From Anniella stebbinsi (taxonomy: Eukaryota > Chordata > Lepidosauria > Squamata > Anniellidae): a stretch of DNA of 64,000 bases. The position numbers and the translations under genes were made by a program. The notes beneath the pieces were generated by a model, which searched no databases, was not told the origin of the DNA, and saw nothing but the letters and a program-made list of their open reading frames with translations. Shown one piece after another: positions 23,701 to 35,639 of this stretch (position 1 is the first letter of the stretch; each line of letters begins with the position of its first letter). The stretch is taken from assembly GCA_029215795.1 (NCBI GenBank), contig JARDYH010000004.1, positions 35,902,001-35,966,000 of the forward strand. Direction: 5' to 3'.

Positions 23701-24259
23701 GTTCAATCAGAATCCTCTAGATTAAGCATGCATTGTTCCCTTTTAGCTCTTCCACTAACCCATCACTCCAAATACTGGGAAATTTGTAATATAGCCTATA
23801 CAAACTTCCAAACCTTTGCCCAGTTTTAGAAGTCTACATTACCAAAAGGTGATGTATTATATTTACTCCTATCTTGGCTTTTTATTTATTTAGTTTCTGC
23901 ACATTTCCAGAAACTCCTTCTCACAGAGCTAGTTCAGGAGGATGACAAAGCAAACACCTGACTAGGGCCACAAAACCCGCAAATATCTCACTGATCAAAC
24001 AGCAATGAGGACTGGCAATTCCAGGAAAATACTTGCCCTGAATGGGGTACTGGAAATAACTGGTGTTCCCCAGTACTTACTAGCTCTCTTACTATACAAA
24101 GGAACATTGCAGTTTGTCAGTAGCTTCTCAATCCTATAGTCTGCTCATTTTAAGTTACAGTAGAAAAAGAACCACAACAGAAACCATGTGCTGTAGCCTC
24201 CTGTGTGGCACTGTATGGACCTGTCAACCCCAGAGAGGCATTTGCAACAAACTGGTTTG

Positions 24260-24590
24260 GGTAGAAACTCCACACTGGCCATATTCACATATTAAAATTA
24301 GCCAACAATCCTGGCTTGATAAACCATATTGTGCATAAGCAGTGTGCTGGCTCATACAGCCCAATCACTCCTATTTTGCTCCTTCCTTGACGTAAGTAGG
24401 ATAAGGAAACTAGGGAGCCAGCATTAAGCATAGCTTCCCATTGCATCCAAACCAGAGAGACTTTGGTTAATTACTTCCAAACAAACCAGGATCGGAAGTC
24501 AGGTTTAAATCCAAGTTTAAACTTTCAATTTGTGCATGACATAGTTTATTAAGCCAGGATTGATGGCTTACCATGATGTGCCAACAAGGA
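24260..24590. repeat. Fold-back element remnant
   Basis: CCAACAATCCTGGCTTGATA and AACCATATTGTGCATAA at 24302-24340 are mirrored by TTGTGCATGACATAGTTTAT and TAAGCCAGGATTGATGG at 24531-24566. The ends are unclear. Confidence 0.5.
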
Positions 24591-25011
24591 CAGCATTTTG
24601 TTAAAGTGGGGCGCTAGCAAAACTAGTTGACCAGAGTTCTGTGTACTTGGGCACCTCAAAAAAATGTAGTAAAATACAGTGGAAAAGAACGAATACTACT
24701 GAATTGCGTATTAGTCTGAATTTCTCTTAGATATGTCTTAACACTGTTCACTTCAATATCTGTTTGTTTTTTAAAACCAACCAAATATATATTTGATACC
24801 TAAGCTGTCAGTATGCATCCCACATCAAAATCAACATTTTGTTTATTTGTACAGGAACAACCACATATGTATGCTATTATTTTATATAACTGCCATTTGA
24901 ATATTAAACTTAACTAAATCCAAGTGCTCTAATCCACTGTAATGTGGCATGTATTGACAGAACAATATTAAATTAGGAAGTGCTAATGCCAGAAATTGGG
25001 ACTAATTAGTT

Positions 25012-25094
25012 TAGCCTTCCAGAACTTGGTGCCCTCCAGATGTGTCAGGAGTTGCAGTCCTACATATCTGGAGGGCACAAGGTTGGGAAGGCTG
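25012..25094. mobile_element. Family B hAT-type MITE, 83 bp, exact 8-bp TSD
   Basis: AATTAGTT occurs at 25004-25011 and again at 25095-25102. The element begins TAGCCTTCCAGAACTTGGTG and ends CACAAGGTTGGGAAGGCTG, so it is almost a perfect hairpin. It is the smallest copy of family B here and gives its cleanest target duplication. Confidence 0.8.
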
Positions 25095-28000
25095 AATTAG
25101 TTCCTCTCTCAGGTGAGGGGGGGAAGCTTTGACTGCAAAAACGTTTTTAAAAAAAAATGAACTTTTTCCCTGTTAAAATACAAGGCCAAGCCATGGAGCA
25201 CCAAAATCACAAGGCCCATCAGAGAACTTTCAATATGCATGTCCCAAGGGTGTTCAGTTCAAAAGAATCCCTGGCCTCCACCCTCTCACCTAACATTACA
25301 AAGCTGCAGTGCTTTTTGCTAAGCACTGAGGCAGGGAGGAAGCCAGCCATCTAGCAGTATTTAAAATTGATCCTCCCTCCAATTATCCAGAGAAAAGTCT
25401 TTCTAGCAACAGTACTGGATTCCACCAAGCCAGAGATGTATTTAAGTCAAAACAGAGCAAGAATTTGATCAACCAATCTTCATCCTTCTTTCCTTTAAGA
25501 CCCTTATCCCAAAACAATCTCAGAAAATAAAAATCTCCAAGTGTACACTGACAGGCAGCAAACAATTTAATGCTAGCATAGACAGATTTGCATTTATGAT
25601 GCCTTTTCTTAGAATTTATATGCGTTAGTCCAGCCCTATGCAGAAAGAAACACTGTAGCCAAGCATGAATAAAAGCAAGGAGAATGTTGATTTCAACAAC
25701 ACATCCATTCTTTTCCTAACTCCTGCATCTCCTCCCAGATGATGCTGAGGCCTTTTTATCCTCATATCACTAGACTGAAACCACGAGTATTTGATATTTA
25801 ATTATTTCTGAAAAACTTGGCCAATCCTTCAAAGGCCGAGAGCTTAGGAAAAACCTGGAAAGAGAATGTTTTTTCAGGAAAGCTGGTTTATTTTGTAGGC
25901 ATTAGAGACAAGCACACGGTTGCTAAATTAAGACTACAACCAAACTGAAGCCACAAACCCTCAGCTGTACTTCATTCTATGCAAAGACAAATAAATGACT
26001 AAATTCAGTTCAGGTGTTGAGTGGGTGTCACTGCATGCATTTCAGCCAAAACTGCTTATGTCTGGGTTGAAGTGCTGTCGCCCTTAATTTCTAAATTACC
26101 TTCCTTCCTTCTCCTCCCCCAGCACAACCACAAACACACACAGAAGAATATAGGATAAGGAGCTAAAAGGAATATCTTTGTCACCATAGAGCATTTTGTT
26201 CCTGAAACTGAGCCACCTATTTGTTTGGGACCATACCCTGCCACCCTAAAAACGTGTGCCAAGAAGTGCCTTAAAGTGGAATTTAAAAGATGAAAGGAGA
26301 GCAAAAACTAGCCACTTAAAAGCTTAAAATCCTATAAATGCAGCTTCATCCTAGGGAAGTCAGTAGGGTACAAGGCGGCTTAGCAGATCACATCTTAATT
26401 AATGTTCAGCTCCTACTGAAACTGAAGCAAGATCCAAATGCTTAGCTTCCAAATATTCACTGGGATGATCTGTAGTCAAAAACCATGTCCCACTCAGAGT
26501 TACTCTCCCCCAACTTTGTGTGGGCAGTGGGCCCATCAGAAAAGCCTGAGTTTTGTAAGGCAAACACAAACTCGAGGGTTTTGAAATGTTTCTGGTCCCA
26601 TAAATACAGCCAGATCACAGCCCAGAACTTCACCGCACAACACCTTCTGACCTACTAGCCTAGTAAAGTCTTGGGATGGCCTCTCCTGCCATCAGGGTCT
26701 TCTGGAATTCTATCTAGCAACAAATATTGGATTCATCACATGTATACATCCTGGAGTATGCATGAAGTATCCCTCATAAGGAGGAATTACAGGCCTCAAA
26801 TTTATGATATTGTAAGGCTCATATACACCCTGATATCACCAGTAACAGTTTATTACCAATGTCATTTTATGGTCATTAGTTTGTCTCATTTCCACATTCA
26901 GTTAAATCCGTAGTTGCACATTATAACCAAATATTGATTGTAGAAGACACTTCTTGGTGCATTTATGTATATCAACCCTCTTTGGTCCCATCATCCATTA
27001 GTTAGTACTAAGCAGTAGTCGATCTAAATCCCAGGAGCCCAGGGGATCCCCTCAGTGACCACACAAAGACCAGCCCTTTTTATTTTTCAAAAACATTTTA
27101 AAGTTAAGGGGGCATGTGGCCAAGCACATATACTGTTACAAATGCTCGTTTTATTATTTTCACTCTTGAAAAATAGGATCGTTTTCCACAAGAAAATGGT
27201 GCCGATTCCCAAGTAAATCTGTTTAGCATCAAGACAGCAGAAGTGAGCTCCATTTTATGATCACAGTCATAATAGTGCTATGATACAAGTGAGGTTAAAA
27301 TGCCACACTGCATATGCTCAGAGGTTCCCCCACCACCCTCGCTGTTGTTTTTATCAGAGTTGGCAAACAGGTTTTGTTTTGTTCTATTCCAATCTATCAG
27401 GAATGTAGAAACAGTTATAAGATTAGAATGGTGGGGAAGGGGGAAGAAGTGAAATTTTAGTTAAGAGTTTAGTACGTGAAGCAATACAACATGGCCACCT
27501 AATGACTGCTCACCATAAAACCATTAACTCCAAGGCCTAAAATTATCCAGCTGCAACACTGCTACCTGAAACAGGCAAGACTGGAATTAATGCCACTAGT
27601 GCAAGTAAACACGGGGTACTTTGGAACCCTACACCTAAACATATTCCTTGCAAGTTATACCTTGCTTATTTCAATGCACTTTTCTCCATATAAAATGTAC
27701 TTGGGATTGCACACTCCATAAGATCAACCCAAAAGGAAAAAGATGGCTGGTTATCCTGACACATAAGCCATTCGTTGTATGTATCTTATGTTGTGGAGCT
27801 ATGCATTCCCACAAGCATTTGTCTTAAATGAATTTGCACCACATGCCCATATCAGTACAAATTAAACCCTAGTTCAGCTAGGATCTGAAAACAGACATGA
27901 GATTACAGAACTGTGGCACAGGAACAAAGAAAAACTTAATTTGCTTCTTGTAGAAGTTCCATTAATTCTGGCCATCCAATTCCAATCCTAGAAATCAAAA

Positions 28001-28830
28001 GGTGAAGAAGCTGTTGTACAGATGCTATCTCTATTAAGATCAATGGGATATCGTGAGACAGTAAGCAAGCTTTCAAATTACCCAGAATTCTTCTTTGGGC
28101 TAGATATTGAGCAATCCAACAAAACACAAACAACAGAGGGCAATGAACAAAAAATCCAAAGTGGAGGGCAGACAGAAAATCCACAAAGTGCAGTTCCTAA
28201 CAGTCTTAAAATGGAGTGTATGAGGTGTTATAGAGACTAAAATTAGTAAGATCATGCTAGGCACAAAAGATTTCAGGACACACCAAGGGTTCCTGGGACA
28301 AAGGAACATTATAGCTCTTCCTCATTTGAATATGTAAGAAGTAATTATTCGGTCCCAGGACCAAGCAGAATACATGCCACCTTTGTAAGGTAGAAAGCAG
28401 AAGAAAAACATGGTAATCCTTATATTAACAACACTGGAGGATAATTTTAAGTGATGCACTTGGAGGTAAAGGGTCAATAGAAGCCATATTGGAAGTATTA
28501 CCCATTGGGTTGGAGGGTAGATAGCCCATTCAAGAAGATTTCAGGGACTTTCAATCATACCCAGCTTCCACCACCATCCGTTTTTATTTTTATTATTTTT
28601 TGGTCTGACATCCAGCCTGACATCCAGGGCAACTAGAAACCTTGTTTAATACTTTGTGACATTTTAGATGGTTCGAAGGAAAATATTTTTGGTACATTTG
28701 CATTTCATATTTTTTTCCTGCTAACAGACCAGCACAGCTTTCTGCAACTTCCGTATAGAACCAACCTAAGCTTGCAAAACCCATAGCCACAGGGCAGCCT
28801 AATTGGAAAGAACTACCCAGAGGTTCTTAC

Positions 28831-29034
28831 CTGAAGGACAGAAAGGTTTGTCCGTCCGGAAAGGGTGAGTTTCTCTTGTTCTGATGGATACGCATTGAAC
28901 CTGTGCTCGTATAGCCACTCCCGGAGAGTCTTCACTGACTCTTTTGGAAGATTGCCCCTTCGTTTCCTCTTGCCAGGCTGTGATGGATCCTGAGATATGC
29001 TCCCATCATCCTCCCCAAAGTCACTATCTGACAT
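28831..29034 (-). CDS. TGIF2: TGIF2 homeobox protein, first coding exon (residues 1-68)
   Basis: The exon runs from acceptor TTATTTCTAG (first exon base 29069) to donor CTTCAG/GTAAGA at 28831. The ATG at 29032-29034 follows a good context (GTTCCACCATGT). The frame reads [11 protein letters not shown], then a basic nuclear-localisation-like stretch [15 protein letters not shown] (residues 21-35). Helices 1 and 2 of the homeodomain follow, with the TALE three-residue loop at NAYPSEQEK (47-55). It ends TNLSVLQ at residue 68, in phase 0, and continues with helix 3 in the exon at 10199-10801. An in-frame upstream ATG at 29149-29151 lies in intron sequence and is not used. Compared with human TGIF2 (from memory) there is a short insertion around residues 13-20. 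Confidence 0.95.
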
Positions 29035-29149
29035 GGTGGAACTGCTGGCAGATCTGTCCTGGCTCAAGCCTAGAAATAATACCAAGATGCATGTGTTACA
29101 TGTAGCAGATGCATTTTTAGCAGCGTGATGTAGTAGCAAAATGGGATAC

Positions 29150-29250
29150 AACCCCCCCCGATTTTACACATGGATTAACTGAGGCCAAGAGCTGGCCAAT
29201 TGTCCTAAGCCACCAGCGGGCGATGGTTTGATCCCATCTAAAGCTAACCT
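29150..29250 (-). repeat. MIR-like SINE, antisense
   Basis: TTACACATGGATTAACTGAG, GCCAAGAGCTGGCCAATTGT and GATGGTTTGATCCC follow antisense MIR order (TACAGATGAGGAAACTGAGGC ... GATTTGAACCC). It lies 80 bases from TGIF2 exon 2. Confidence 0.45.
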
Positions 29251-29257
29251 TTGGGCC

Positions 29258-29370
29258 AGCCTCTACTGCAGGGTTCCAAAGACTCTCCAGTTTTGGACTA
29301 CAACTCCCTAGGCGCTGGGGCTGATGGGAGCTATAGGACACCATGTTGCTGACCCCTGCTCTACAGCATG
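29258..29370. repeat. Fold-back repeat, family B
   Basis: TTTTGGACTACAACTCCCTA and GGGGCTGATGGGAGCTATAG form the core; the outer arms are decayed. Confidence 0.65.
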
Positions 29371-32157
29371 ACCAAATACAGAATATGTTGCATTCTACAT
29401 AACACTCCAGAGCCACAATGTTTTGAAATAGGGTACAAAGTTCTACCCCTTTGTAATAAATACAGGAGACAGAGCTCAATTTGTTCTTTGTAAAGAAATT
29501 AATAAAGGTATGTTTTTATAGAAAACCAAGGACTATTTTTCCAAATATGGCTCTCATTTCTTTAGGGCAAAGCCTGGCCACATCTAACAATGTCACCACA
29601 TTTTCAAGACTGGCTTCTTTTATGGTTTTCCTTCCAAATGAAGAAACTGTCCTTGACAACTTTGGGGTGGGGGGCACATGTCACAGGAGTTATATGTAAA
29701 TCATAAAAAACATTCATCAAAATGAATTCATCCTTTTTAAAAAGGCAAAAAAAAAAAAACCACCACAACCCCACAAGACATTCTAAGTATTGGGGTATTC
29801 TGCTGACACATACAAAATGTTAGGAAATTAAGGTGCATTTTCCAGATGGGGGTTCGAAGACTTATATATCATATCTTTAAGTTTCTCCCCTTAGCACAGA
29901 CAGAGCAATACATCTACAGGCATCCCCCTCTCTCACACACACACATCAAAATGTGGGAGAGAGAAGGCGAGAAAGAAGCTATATATTTTTTAAAAAACTG
30001 GTTTGCAAAACAGTCGACTATCACTTTGGGTCAGGTTAGCTGAGCGCCCCTTCCCAGACATGTGGTCGGGTTTGTTTGGAGGAAGGCATTCAAAGATCAA
30101 CAGATCCCATCCCGAGCGAGCAAGCACATACACACATCAGGCAAATTCAAGTCCATTGAAATGCAAGCCCGCCTCTCCCTCGCTCAGAAACAGGAGAAAA
30201 TGGCAAGACTTTGTGCCTAATTAAAAAAGCAAATGGATCCTCGCCTTATTCCTGCAGGCAACGCCGGGTGCCACAGGGCTAAGGGGGAGCTGCTGGCTAC
30301 GTGAGGGAGGCATTCTCTCTCTCCCCTCCGTTTCAAGTCTGTAACTCATCAGATGGAGGAGGTGCTCGCTTTTTTCTTTGCTGCCGTTTCCTCCTGTCCC
30401 TGAGCTACCCACACCACCAGCTGCACATGGGAACAACACAATCCAGCCCAGACGAAAATTTAAAAATAATAATAAAAATAAAAAAGTGCAAACAATACAG
30501 GAGGAGTGTCAGCTTCAAAGCTTTTTTTTGGGGGGGGGGGGGGTGCGATCGTCTTCTGTTTGCTCCAAGCCGCCCACTTTCAAAACCACCAAACCCCTCA
30601 AAAGCCAGCAAAAGGAAGTTAAAACAGCAACAAGCGGCACTCGCCGTGTCCGTTCCTACACAAAGAGAATGCCACTGAAAACAGAATCAAAGAGTGGCGG
30701 AAAAGAACTGGTGGTTGGAGAAGGAAAACAGATCAAAGATTTCATTTTCTTCTGTTTGAATTCGAGGGAGCCAAATCACATGTCAGAACTTTGCTACTTA
30801 GTAAGAAGTAGTGTTTTCTAAAGAAATAAATAAAACTAAAAATAAACGCATGGATTTGTCCCCATCAACACTGGCTTGATAACGACCTCGGATCTGGAGT
30901 TTCAAAAGGGAAGAAAGTTAAGGTGGCGAGGAAAGATAACCTCAATCCAACCTCCCATCCCTTTCTTTAAATTCCTAACCCTTGCTCGCCACACGCACAA
31001 CAAACCAGGACTCCATGTTTTCTGCCTGTTACATCGCCGCTCTTACCCCCAATTCTCCTCCTCCGAATCCGTTCCATGCGGTGATCAAAAGGCAAGGCTA
31101 TGGATTAGCCGAGACATGCAGCCCCCACCCCGGGTAAAAGATGGGTTCTCGAGGAACCCGAGAACTGGAAACAATCGGAAAGCGAGAAAAGTGCACACAA
31201 AAAGTTTCGCTCCCTGTCTCTCCCTGAGTGACAGATGCCTAGACAGAGTTCTCTTTGTTCCAAAAGAAACAGGAACTTGCGCGCCCCCCTTCTCCATCGC
31301 ACGCGTTACCCCGGTTTTACTCCAAACACAACCCCCACAGCTGTCATTTTACAAGCACTGCAAATCGTCGGGGGGGGGGGGGGGGAATAGAACTTTGAAA
31401 AATCACCGAATTATTTTTTTAAAAAATCAGCAAGGGAGGGTTTTTTTGCGGGGGGGGCGGGGAAGGCAAAAACACAGATGTGGGGGGAGGGAGGAGTTTG
31501 CAAAAGAGAAAATTGGGAAAGTTGCCATTTTGGGATGAAGAAAGAGTATCATGTAAAAGTAGAGAAAGGGGGCGGGGGGAGCCTGGAAGTATTTTTAAAA
31601 TTCAACTTCGGGGATGGCCGGGGGGGGGGGGGAGAGAGAGAGAGAGAATCGCCCATGCAGAAAGGAGGCAAAGAAGGGGACTGTGCTTTGCCTCCTGCAA
31701 TGTTGCAATAAATGTGACCGAACAAAAGATTCTCTTCCTTACTCCCTCGCCTCTCGCTCCCTCCCGGAAAAGAGGTGTAAGCTGAGTGCTTAGAAGGCAT
31801 TTTTCTCCCCCTCCTCCCCCTCCTCCCCCTCTTCTCCTTTCTTCCCTCGTGCTTCTGCTTCTCCCTATCACCACCCCCGTCGACTTTTTGCAAACTTGAG
31901 GACCTTTTGCAAGCCCCGGATCGGAGACGGCGACGCACACACAAACACCCGGTCTCCACGAGGGTGCTCCATTCCCTCTCCCCTTTCTGCCTTTGGGAAA
32001 ACAGACGCGCTTTGCAAAAGCCCGACCCCCTTACAAGTGCTTTCCGCCTTCCAGAGCTCCGCACGCTTTTGCAACAAAAACAAACCTCCAGCAACTACAA
32101 AAAGTTATCTCCAGCGAGGGAAGGGGAGCGCACCCGAGCTACTTCCAAGAGACTTAC

Positions 32158-32370
32158 TTTTTCGCGTCCGTTTCATTTTCTTCCCTGCGGTGCGTCGCCC
32201 CCCCGCCCCACACACCCCTCTCGCCTCCTGGCTGAGCTCCGGGCTGCGCTTCGATCCAGCTCTTGGCAGACGGGAGCGTTTGCTGCTGATGCCGGATCCT
32301 GGCCGGACGACGAGATGGACACTTCTTTGTGTGGGTGTGCGTGGAGCCGAGGCCCGCTCGAGAGGAGGGG
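32158..32370 (-). other. TGIF2: TGIF2 exon 1, untranslated (predicted)
   Basis: The donor AAA/GTAAGTC at 32158/32157 is strong, and the sequence upstream of it on the - strand is GC-rich. It contains in-frame starts but none that joins the homeodomain frame in an expected way. The start is set about 25 bases downstream of the TATA-like box. Exact ends need cDNA. Confidence 0.5.
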
Positions 32371-32391
32371 TCTCGGGGCTGCTCAACGGGT

Positions 32392-32399
32392 CTTTAATA
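32392..32399 (-). promoter_or_regulatory. TGIF2: TATA-like box TATTAAAG
   Basis: On the - strand GGTATTAAAGACC lies about 25-30 bases upstream of the assumed start, inside the CpG island. Confidence 0.45.
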
Positions 32400-32451
32400 C
32401 CTAACCTGCCACACGGTCTGACAGTTCGAGCTGGAAACCACCTCTATGGGC

Positions 32452-32459
32452 TGACGTCA
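32452..32459. promoter_or_regulatory. TGIF2: Full palindromic CRE, TGACGTCA
   Basis: A perfect CREB/ATF site about 60 bases upstream of the TATA-like box on the TGIF2 strand, a usual distance for a functional CRE. Confidence 0.6.
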
Positions 32460-32924
32460 GATCCCCTCTCTTCCAGTGACTGCTCAGCTCCGCGCATCAG
32501 GGTGCAGAGCAGGGGCAGCCAGTTTCAGGCGGGCTCGGCTCTCCTCCCCCGCCCCAAGATAATTTGAAAATGTGGGGGAGGGGGCACAGGCGGAAGGGGG
32601 GGGGTCGTACTTCGTCCGGACAAAAACAAAACAGAGCTCGGCAAGTCCCGGAAAAGGGGTGCTGGGCAGAGGGAGAAAAACTTCAATTCAAAGAAAAGTT
32701 TCCATTTGTAAAACGCACACACACCGCTATTACATTCCCACTGCTTGTTTTACTGACAGGTTTGTTTTTCGGTTTACTACTGGTCGAAGACTTATGACAA
32801 CCTGAAGATTTTCTTAAATAGCTTTCAGTTGAGTGGTTGTTGTTTTTGAACCCAGCTGCTTCTCTCATCTTTTCAGAAATGGTGACATATTAGTTCTTAT
32901 TACATTGTTCTTTGAGGCTGCAGT

Positions 32925-33060
32925 CCTGTGCATACTTATCTTGGAGTAAGCCCCAACAAACAGTGAGACTTACTACCATGTATGCATACATAGATTTGCA
33001 CTGAAAACAATGGGACTTGCCTCTAAATAAAAATATAGGATTGAATTGTTAATTCCAGAT
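32925..33060. repeat. Family C fold-back copies
   Basis: GCTGCAGTCCTGTGCATACT, TTGGAGTAAGCCCCAACAAA, then ACAATGGGACTTGCC and ATATAGGATTGAATTG. Confidence 0.55.
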
Positions 33061-33254
33061 TTACCCATCTGTTACACATTTTAGTAAAGGTAAAGAAGAC
33101 TTTGTTTGGGGTGGGTGAGTAATACTGGGATGTTTTTAAGGATTCTGTGGAGAATTTAACATTATGTTTTCATAAACACAGCACCAAATAAACAGTTTAA
33201 AAATATTACGGGAAATACCTTACAAGTATTGCCCCATGTGGTACATACCACAGC

Positions 33255-33365
33255 CACAATCCTTTGCGCAAGTAATGTTGATCTTTGATGTGTTCACTCA
33301 GAAATGACCCCCCCTAAATTCAATGTTACTAATCAATGGGGCTGAAGCACACCTAATCCTGTGCA
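33255..33365. repeat. Family C fold-back copy (divergent)
   Basis: CACAATCCTTTGCGCAAGTA, TTCACTCAGAAATGA, AATTCAATGTTACTAATCAA and CCTAATCCTGTGCATGAA. Confidence 0.5.
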
Positions 33366-33614
33366 TGAATCAAATAGTCCCATTAAAATTATAAGAACTT
33401 GCTACAATCTTGCGTATTATTAACTGGGTATTCAGACAGATGTTACAACTTAAATTACATGTCTATGAAAGGAAAAAGAGGGGAGGACAGGGATAGAGAA
33501 AAACGGTCTAGTAATTTATTATTACTTTATTCTTATGCTAGGCCAACTTCCAATGAGCTCACAGAAGCTTGGAAATTATGCTATGGAAATACTCACAAAT
33601 TCTATGGATCAAAT

Positions 33615-33777
33615 TAGGGTGACCATATGAAGAGGAGGACAGGGCTCCTGTATCTTTAACAGTTGTACTGAAAAGGGAATTTTAGCAGGTGTTATTTGTA
33701 TGCATGCAGCACCTGGTGAAATTCCCTTTTCATCACAACAGTTAAAGCTACAGGAGCCCTGCCCCCTGGTCACCCTA
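33615..33777. mobile_element. Family A hAT-like MITE, monomer (163 bp)
   Basis: Begins TAGGGTGACCATATGAAG and ends CTGGTCACCCTA. The interior is itself palindromic: CAGGGCTCCTGTATCTTTAA pairs with TTAAAGCTACAGGAGCCCTG, and AGGGAATTTTAGCAGGTG with CACCTGGTGAAATTCCCT. The flanks GATCAAAT and CTTATCTA do not match, so no target duplication is visible for this copy. Confidence 0.75.
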
Positions 33778-34899
33778 CTTATCTAACAATGAATTACCCA
33801 CAAATGAATGTAACAAACCTTTATCTTTTCAGCAGTTTTGGGAAGGTGTAATTTGGAGCAGAAATATAGAAAAAGGGGGTGCTTTCACTGCCCATCACTT
33901 CACTCCACTTCAACTCACCTCCAGGGTTTGAAAACATAGGCGCTATTCACACAACACACTAACCCAGCGTGGATTGCTAAAAAAATGTGATTTATGGTGA
34001 CATGAGCATTTGCAGGCAGGAGCCTGCTTCAAAATGTGTGAAGCAATATACATAGGGCAATATACTGAGGTGAACATGATCCAGTCACTAGGAGTAGATA
34101 GTGCCAGAGACACCCAGCAGTAGCAAGACGATGCTTCTTTTACTAGGCAACAATTGGGAGAAATGGTGGGTATACACACACACAAAGCTTTGCACAGGTA
34201 ACCAATGGAGTAGCTGTTTACAAGCCTACATTGGGGCCATCCATTAAGTATACCATGCATCAAGGGCAACAGGAGAGGACAAGGGTCAAGATGGTGTACA
34301 GCAAGGGTGCAGAGCCTCTTTCAGGCTGAGGACCAAATTCTATTTTGGAGAAGCCCACAAGGGCCACGTTTCAATAGTGGGGGAGGGGAGCTGATGGCAA
34401 AAGGCATGGGGCAAAAGGGTAAGGCCAAAATACCAGCATATATTAGCTTAAAGCTCTTACTGCTAGTAACTCAGCGTTCAGAGGGAGACTTCAATCTTTT
34501 ATGAAGGGGGAAATTGCACAATAGCTGTGAAACCACTGATCAATGAGGGAAAGGGGTGGGACCAGGGGAAGGGGTGTAGCCTTGTCAGGACCCCCAGAGG
34601 GCTGGATTTAGTCTCCGGGTCTTAAGTTCTGTACTCCTGGTGTAAAGCGTAACAAAGGATCAGGGTTTTTAAAGGGCCTTAAAGTCTTATGTACTTTATG
34701 GACAGTCCCCTGAAGCTTTTCTAGCTATGGAGGAGTCCTGGGAAATACCTGACCTACTGATATTTTAAACTCCTTATGCAGCTATACAAGGCATGGCCCC
34801 TGTGCCCATGAAAAAGGTAGCAACCTTACCAACAACTAAATTGTTACACCATATCTACAAAAGACAGTATTCTTTTAAAAGAATATTTACAGAACACAT

Positions 34900-35342
34900 T
34901 GGCTGGTTTCGCATGACACATTAGGCAATGGAGGGTTACACGCCACGCACACAAAACTGACAGCACGCTATTCTGCCCAATTAAGCAATGGAGAGAAACA
35001 ACGGGCTTGCAAGTTGTTTAGCCTGAAGCCAGTTGTTTAAAGTGTCGTCCGAAACCAATCCCCCTCTCTCCGTGCACTATTCCATTTGGGCATAGAGTTC
35101 TGCCAGCCGGAGCAGCCGAAAAACCCTGACTGCTCTGATACAGCTGGCAGAACTAGCGGTGCATGCTGGGATATGGCTGGAGGACTGAGGGAGGAGACGC
35201 TGCAACCAAGATGGACGCCGGAACTTTCAGCCGCTCAACGGATGGAGTAGCAACGTGTCGTGTGGGGAGCACCGCCTACCTAATGCACAGACAGTACGCT
35301 ATTTCCCCCTCCATTGCCTAATATGTCATGCAAAAGCAGCCA
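34900..35342. mobile_element. Non-autonomous DNA transposon with 35-bp terminal inverted repeats
   Basis: Left end TGGCTGGTTTCGCATGACAC and TATTAGGCAATGGAGG-type sequence, right end CCTCCATTGCCTAATATGTC and ATGCAAAAGCAGCCA. About 32 of 35 positions pair. The 443-bp element contains no transposase. Flanking octamers do not match, so the superfamily is not settled. Confidence 0.7.
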
Positions 35343-35639
35343 CTTTTGCTTAGTTTACCAAGGTGGCTGGTGGTGCAATGTAACTTCCCCTCCATCCCAT
35401 AATAATTTAATACAATATTGCACACACCTGAAAGCATTTTCAGAACTGACCTAGAATATTTGTGCTTTGATGAAACTACTTAAAATTTGGCAATTTAGGA
35501 AGCCTTCACAGCAAGGACAGCCTTTTATGTGGATTCTTTTAAAATCCCATAAAATCTAGACAAGTGACCAAGTCTATGAAAGAAGAGCTTGCCATTTCTC
35601 AAGCAAAAGTTCCTAGTTTATTGACTGGATTACTCAGTT

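Larger units (their letters stand above)
10802..28830 (-). other. TGIF2: TGIF2 intron 2 (18 kb)
   Basis: The intron runs from donor CTTCAG/GTAAGA (exon ends at 28831) to acceptor CCCCCAG (exon starts at 10801). There are no credible exons inside. Most recognisable content is repeats: family B and C fold-backs, MIR-like and tRNA-headed SINEs, a CR1 tail and hAT-type elements. The stretch at about 25.6-28.6 kb is largely unique sequence with no feature I can name. Confidence 0.85.
29070..32157 (-). other. TGIF2: TGIF2 intron 1
   Basis: About 3.1 kb from a predicted donor AAA/GTAAGT at 32158/32157 to the acceptor at 29070. The half nearest exon 1 is GC-rich with G runs (30530-30543, 31369-31385, 31621-31632). 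The half nearest exon 2 holds a MIR-like fragment and a family B copy. Long open frames in 30.3-31.8 kb are by-products of GC content. Confidence 0.7.
30900..32560. promoter_or_regulatory. TGIF2: CpG island covering TGIF2 exon 1 and promoter
   Basis: CpG dinucleotides are frequent here, densest at about 31900-32540, against an AT-rich, CpG-poor background. The region also has G runs and GC-box-like GGGCGGGG. Position and composition fit a broad promoter for TGIF2. Confidence 0.75.

Noticed and set aside
30301..31538. Open frames of 125-220 codons around 30.3-31.5 kb
   Set aside because: They lie in GC-rich intron 1/CpG-island sequence, are rich in Arg/Gly/Ser/Pro, cross homopolymer G runs and match no family I know.
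31896..32567. 223-codon open frame on the + strand across the TGIF2 promoter
   Set aside because: A CpG island lowers stop-codon frequency on both strands; overlapping frames exist in several phases and none shows a domain.
33607..33785. Target duplication for the 163-bp family A monomer
   Set aside because: The flanks GATCAAAT and CTTATCTA do not match.
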